From assembly GCA_945643635.1 (NCBI GenBank), contig CALZFC010000030.1, positions 1,895,001-1,959,000 on the forward strand: DNA of 64,000 nucleotides, in the 5' to 3' direction. How positions within the stretch are numbered: position 1 is the first letter of the stretch; every line of letters starts with the position of its first letter. Source of the DNA: Allodiplogaster sudhausi. Its lineage: Eukaryota; Nematoda; Chromadorea; Rhabditida; Diplogasteridae. The translations under genes and the position numbers were made by a program. Under the pieces are notes generated by a model. It worked only from the letters and a program-made list of their open reading frames with translations. It did not search any database and was not told the DNA's origin. Shown here one piece after another: positions 60,976 to 64,000 of the stretch.

Positions 60976-61210
60976 CTCGCTATGAGATGATGATATAGTA
61001 TGAACATACATGTCCTTTGACAGCGTCCACTGCCCCACCAAACAAACGACGATGCTCAAAACGTTTGAACACATTCCTCCGTGCAATTTTTACCAATGTG
61101 GAAAGTATGAACATGTAGAGCCTCGGCTTTCTTTGATGAGGCAGTGGACTCTGTCAAGAGAAAGGTGTCACGACCTCAAGCAAAGTGTCCATAGCGTATG
61201 GCGGAGGAGT

Positions 61211-61500
61211 TGGGCTGGTAATCCCGATGTCCCAGGTTCCATACCTGTTCTAAAAATGATTTTTGCCCGCTAGTGAAAACTTTTTTGCAATTTCTTGTCA
61301 TTTACAAAACAAAAACTCAAATAAATAAGAAGCGCTCCAACAATTTCACTCTCAGCTGAGCGGGACTGTATGTTTGTATGTACATATGTTTGTAGTTCTG
61401 GGTATATGTATATGGGTGTTCCATTTCACTTCATGACCTCTTGATGTTCATTTCTTGTAATGCTGTGTTGGCTTCCTCACTTCTCCGGCTGCGCGTTCTC
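61211..61500. other. Spacer upstream of lectin copy C
   Basis: AT-rich with a TATGTA-type run near 61370-61410; no exon seen. Confidence 0.5.
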
Positions 61501-61690
61501 TCGTTTGCCCATCACTTAATCAGCAGCAACCATGCTATTGTGTGGCTTCCAAGGTCGCCCCCGCTTTTGGAGAGATGAAAATGCTCGGCAAATTTGTCAG
61601 CATTCGCCGTATTTGCCAGACCGCGCATTCATATTAGAGACGGGGCACGGCATTCGCTTATCAGTTCTGATAGTCACGCACGAGACGGCG
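61501..61690 (+). promoter_or_regulatory. Promoter of lectin copy C with conserved GATA site
   Basis: CTTATCAGTT at 61657-61666 is identical to the site in copy B and sits at the same distance from the ATG, within a base or so. A second TGATAG follows at 61668. The TATA position of copy B reads CATATTAG here. Confidence 0.6.
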
Positions 61691-63686
61691 ATGGCAAAGC
61701 TTGTGCTTCTTTCCGCACTCCCATCAATTTTTGCCGCGCTGGGTAAGAATTTTTTTGCTGATTTGTAATACATTTACACTGATTCTTGCATATACAATAG
61801 ATAACTAGTAATCATAAAAATTCTATACATACATATCAATCTCTACTCTCACGGCCCTCCAGCGCTAAGTAAAAACGCTAATCAAGCTCAGTGCGAAAAG
61901 TTGACGACCGCACGCGACCGCAACGCAACCATTTTGGAATTACTTTGGTCGGCCAGGAGAGAGAGCGGTGATTTTGGGATTTAGGAAGACAAACAGTTGG
62001 CAAATTGCCATTATGCAAGATGACAAATAGTTGGCAAATTGCCACTATGCTTAATGTGGTCCTATCGTAATTATATCATGATACCGCGAATTCAAAAAAC
62101 AAAATTAAATTTTCGCGCAATTTTTTTCAAAACACGTTTTTCATGCCTTGTAGCAGCCCACGATGACCAAACTTTATTAGCGCTGCTGGAGGTCCGTGCT
62201 CTGCCGCAACATTATGTTACTACCACATTAAAATGTCTGATTACTGAGAACGTTACTTAATTAATTAATTAATTAAGTATTAAAAGGCTAATACACAGTG
62301 TCCGCGTGCCCGGGTGCTTATCAACCAGCTGTGAGCGGTCGCTGCGTGCGTACTACAGAATCGCAATCGACGCAATATCAGCAGCGAAAGGACTGCCAGA
62401 AGGACGGCGGCGAGCTCATTTCGATTCACTCCGCCGAGGTTATTATTTTTAAATTATATATTTATATATTTATATATATACTTATATATATATATATACA
62501 TATTTAAATTACCAATTTTATCATGATGTGTGCACACACAAAAAAAGAAAGAATTGTATCGATATACGAAAGCGAACATTGTTTTAATTTCGATTTTTTT
62601 TGTTGCATTTTTACGAAACTGTTTTCTAACCCCGTGACGCCCCTACCCATTATTCTTGCTATCTAAAGCTCATCAGGAGAATGATGCTATCCGGAGGAGT
62701 ACGCCGAACACCTTGGTCTTCATTGGCCTCGCGTGCGATCAAATGGCTCGCAAATTTTACTGGCTCGACGGGACACCCCTCGATTACTCGAATATTAGTG
62801 AGTCATTAGTGGAATCTAACACGACGTGTTTCGTCAGCATTGAAAAGCGATCAATAAAATATAAAAACTAAATCAATTTTGTTTTATTTTTTAATTTATT
62901 CAATACGTATGTATGTATAACAACATTTTATGAGATATATGTATAACGAGAGCGCTGTGAGATTCAAGTACAAAAGCTGAGAAGAAAATGTTGTGGTGAA
63001 GAAAAGGAGAATTAAAAAAAAAGATGAATAATAGATGGATGAAAAGGGAGACTCGGGCTGAGGAGGGGTCTATACAACAAGCATTTCACTTTCTTTCGCT
63101 CTGAATGCTTCTTTCTAGCTTCACCCTGCACCAGCAACGACGTGGTCGTCGTCATGCGAAGCGACGGTCTCTGGGTGACGACGAGCTCTTCCAGCTACTA
63201 CTACGGCGTCTGCGGACTGCCCGGACGCAACAGTCAGAGGAGTTTCCACATTTGCACAAGTGTTTAGAAGAAAGCTCTCGATATAGAGGACTTGCTTGAG
63301 ATACTTACCCATTCCGTTGTTCTTTTAAGGAGCACGAACGTAATCTATTTGAATTTTTTCCAGACGATTCTAGTCGCATCTTTTCAAATAGAATTCTCTC
63401 TCTCGCCAAAAAAGACGTGAATTTGAAATTCAGTTTTGGGCGCCTTTAATTCTTCCACGATTTCTTCTTTAAGATGTCGCCTGCAACGACTACGACCACG
63501 TTGAAGGATCGCAGACTTGCGTCGCACTTCGAACCAACAAGGCAAGAAGAAATACTTTTAACAATAAGCGAAAGATAAATTTACAAATGCAAGTATACAA
63601 TTTGGCTGTTTCAGTTGTCTTGCAGTGATGCAGAGAAAAGTTGCCAGCGAGAATCTGCTCATCTCCTTTCCATTCACGACCAAGAA
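61691..63686 (+). CDS. C-type lectin gene, copy C (runs off the window)
   Basis: Exons 61691-61742, 62299-62438, 62677-62797, 63119-63232, 63474-63541 and 63615-63686 join in phase. MAKLVLLSALPSIFAA is a signal peptide. The first CLECT reads VSACPGAYQP, CQKDGGELISIHSAE, VFIGLACDQ, FYWLDGTPLDYSNI and GVCGLPG; the linker reads NDYDHVEGSQTC. The second CLECT starts CSDAEKSCQRESAHLLSIHD. By comparison with copies A and B the rest of CLECT 2 and a CUB domain should lie beyond 64000. Exon 63474-63541 ends at a GC donor. This is the only copy with a complete first CLECT. The product would be a secreted carbohydrate-binding protein; gut expression is inferred from the GATA site. Confidence 0.8.
61941..62050. 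repeat. Repeat fragments in lectin copy C intron 1
   Basis: TACTTTGGTCGGCCAGGAGA at 61941 also occurs at 60033 inside the 601-bp element. A unit of about 31 bases containing AGTTGGCAAATTGCCA is tandemly doubled at 61985-62048. Confidence 0.65.
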
Positions 63687-64000
63687 GTTGGTTTAAAGGA
63701 AGGCGATCACCGAAAACATAGTAATATGCGTTCCAGTGTGCAAATGTCTCGAATGGAAATCCGTTAGATTAATCTAATATGTTAATATGTACGGTTAGAG
63801 CGGGTGTACATGTGACGCTTTGTTTCGAAATGCATGTTTTTTTCCAAACCGGAATGTCAATTCTGGCTGACTATTTTGATGTTATTTTGTTCTTGCTAGT
63901 ACTTTTTACAGAAAAAAAACTATATATATTTGAACAACTTTTCGGATGATGTAAATATTATATTATTTTTTATTTGAAATACACTTTTATTTAAAAAGAT

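Larger units (their letters stand above)
55723..61210. repeat. Tandem duplication, unit 2
   Basis: Counterpart of 50461-55440. It lacks the TA element and the GC-rich insert of unit 1, but carries the 601-bp CTG-flanked element at 59689-60289. The better-preserved receptor gene is in this unit. Confidence 0.85.

Noticed and set aside
1..64000. CRISPR array, bacterial operon or phage features
   Set aside because: Spliced eukaryotic genes fill the window; the only regular arrays are microsatellites and one minisatellite without spacers of constant length.

Overview
The window is eukaryotic nuclear DNA from a nematode. Evidence: two cuticle collagen genes with the nematode N-terminal domain, a transmembrane acyltransferase-3/SGNH gene of the oac type, C-type lectin plus CUB genes, a transthyretin-like gene, a three-ShK secreted protein and several 7TM receptors. 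Coding exons are short and GC-rich. Introns are AT-rich with TTTCAG-like acceptors, so exons can be picked out by composition and by phase. (GA)n/(CT)n tracts are extremely frequent. The species is not identified; the microsatellite load and GC-rich codons argue against Caenorhabditis elegans itself.

Layout. 1-10011 (+): peptide-type 7TM receptor with introns full of GA/CT repeats; its first exon is missing. 11093-13973 (-): secreted triple-ShK protein. 13974-17239: GA/CT-rich intergenic DNA. 17314-20523 (+) and 21840-23680 (+): two cuticle collagens, each behind a TATA box; the first carries a long Ala/Pro-rich repeat tail. 23922-26985 (-): membrane glycerophosphodiester phosphodiesterase. 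26986-31262: mostly empty. 31263-41565 (+): acyltransferase-3 gene whose largest intron holds a 4.6 kb transposon-like element (33268-37890) that carries a dead copy of the ribosomal protein gene rps-23 and a large foldback repeat.

42411-64000 is a lectin and receptor cluster: a truncated CLECT-CUB copy (42411-44501), a transthyretin-like gene with an in-frame stop (45106-45857, -), a second CLECT-CUB gene (46827-49009), a tandem duplication of about 5 kb carrying 7TM receptor genes on the minus strand (50461-55440 and 55723-61210), and a third lectin gene running off the end (61691-63686). The second and third lectin genes share a promoter with a perfectly conserved GATA-type site.

Four insertions can be defined by terminal inverted repeats and target duplications: 18264-18540 (TTAA), 33268-37890 (CAG), 53968-54407 (TA, with a relic of a pogo-like transposase) and 59689-60289 (CTG). 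The paralogous empty site for the last is present in the other duplicate. All gene models were spliced by eye; junctions that do not fit are stated in the entries.
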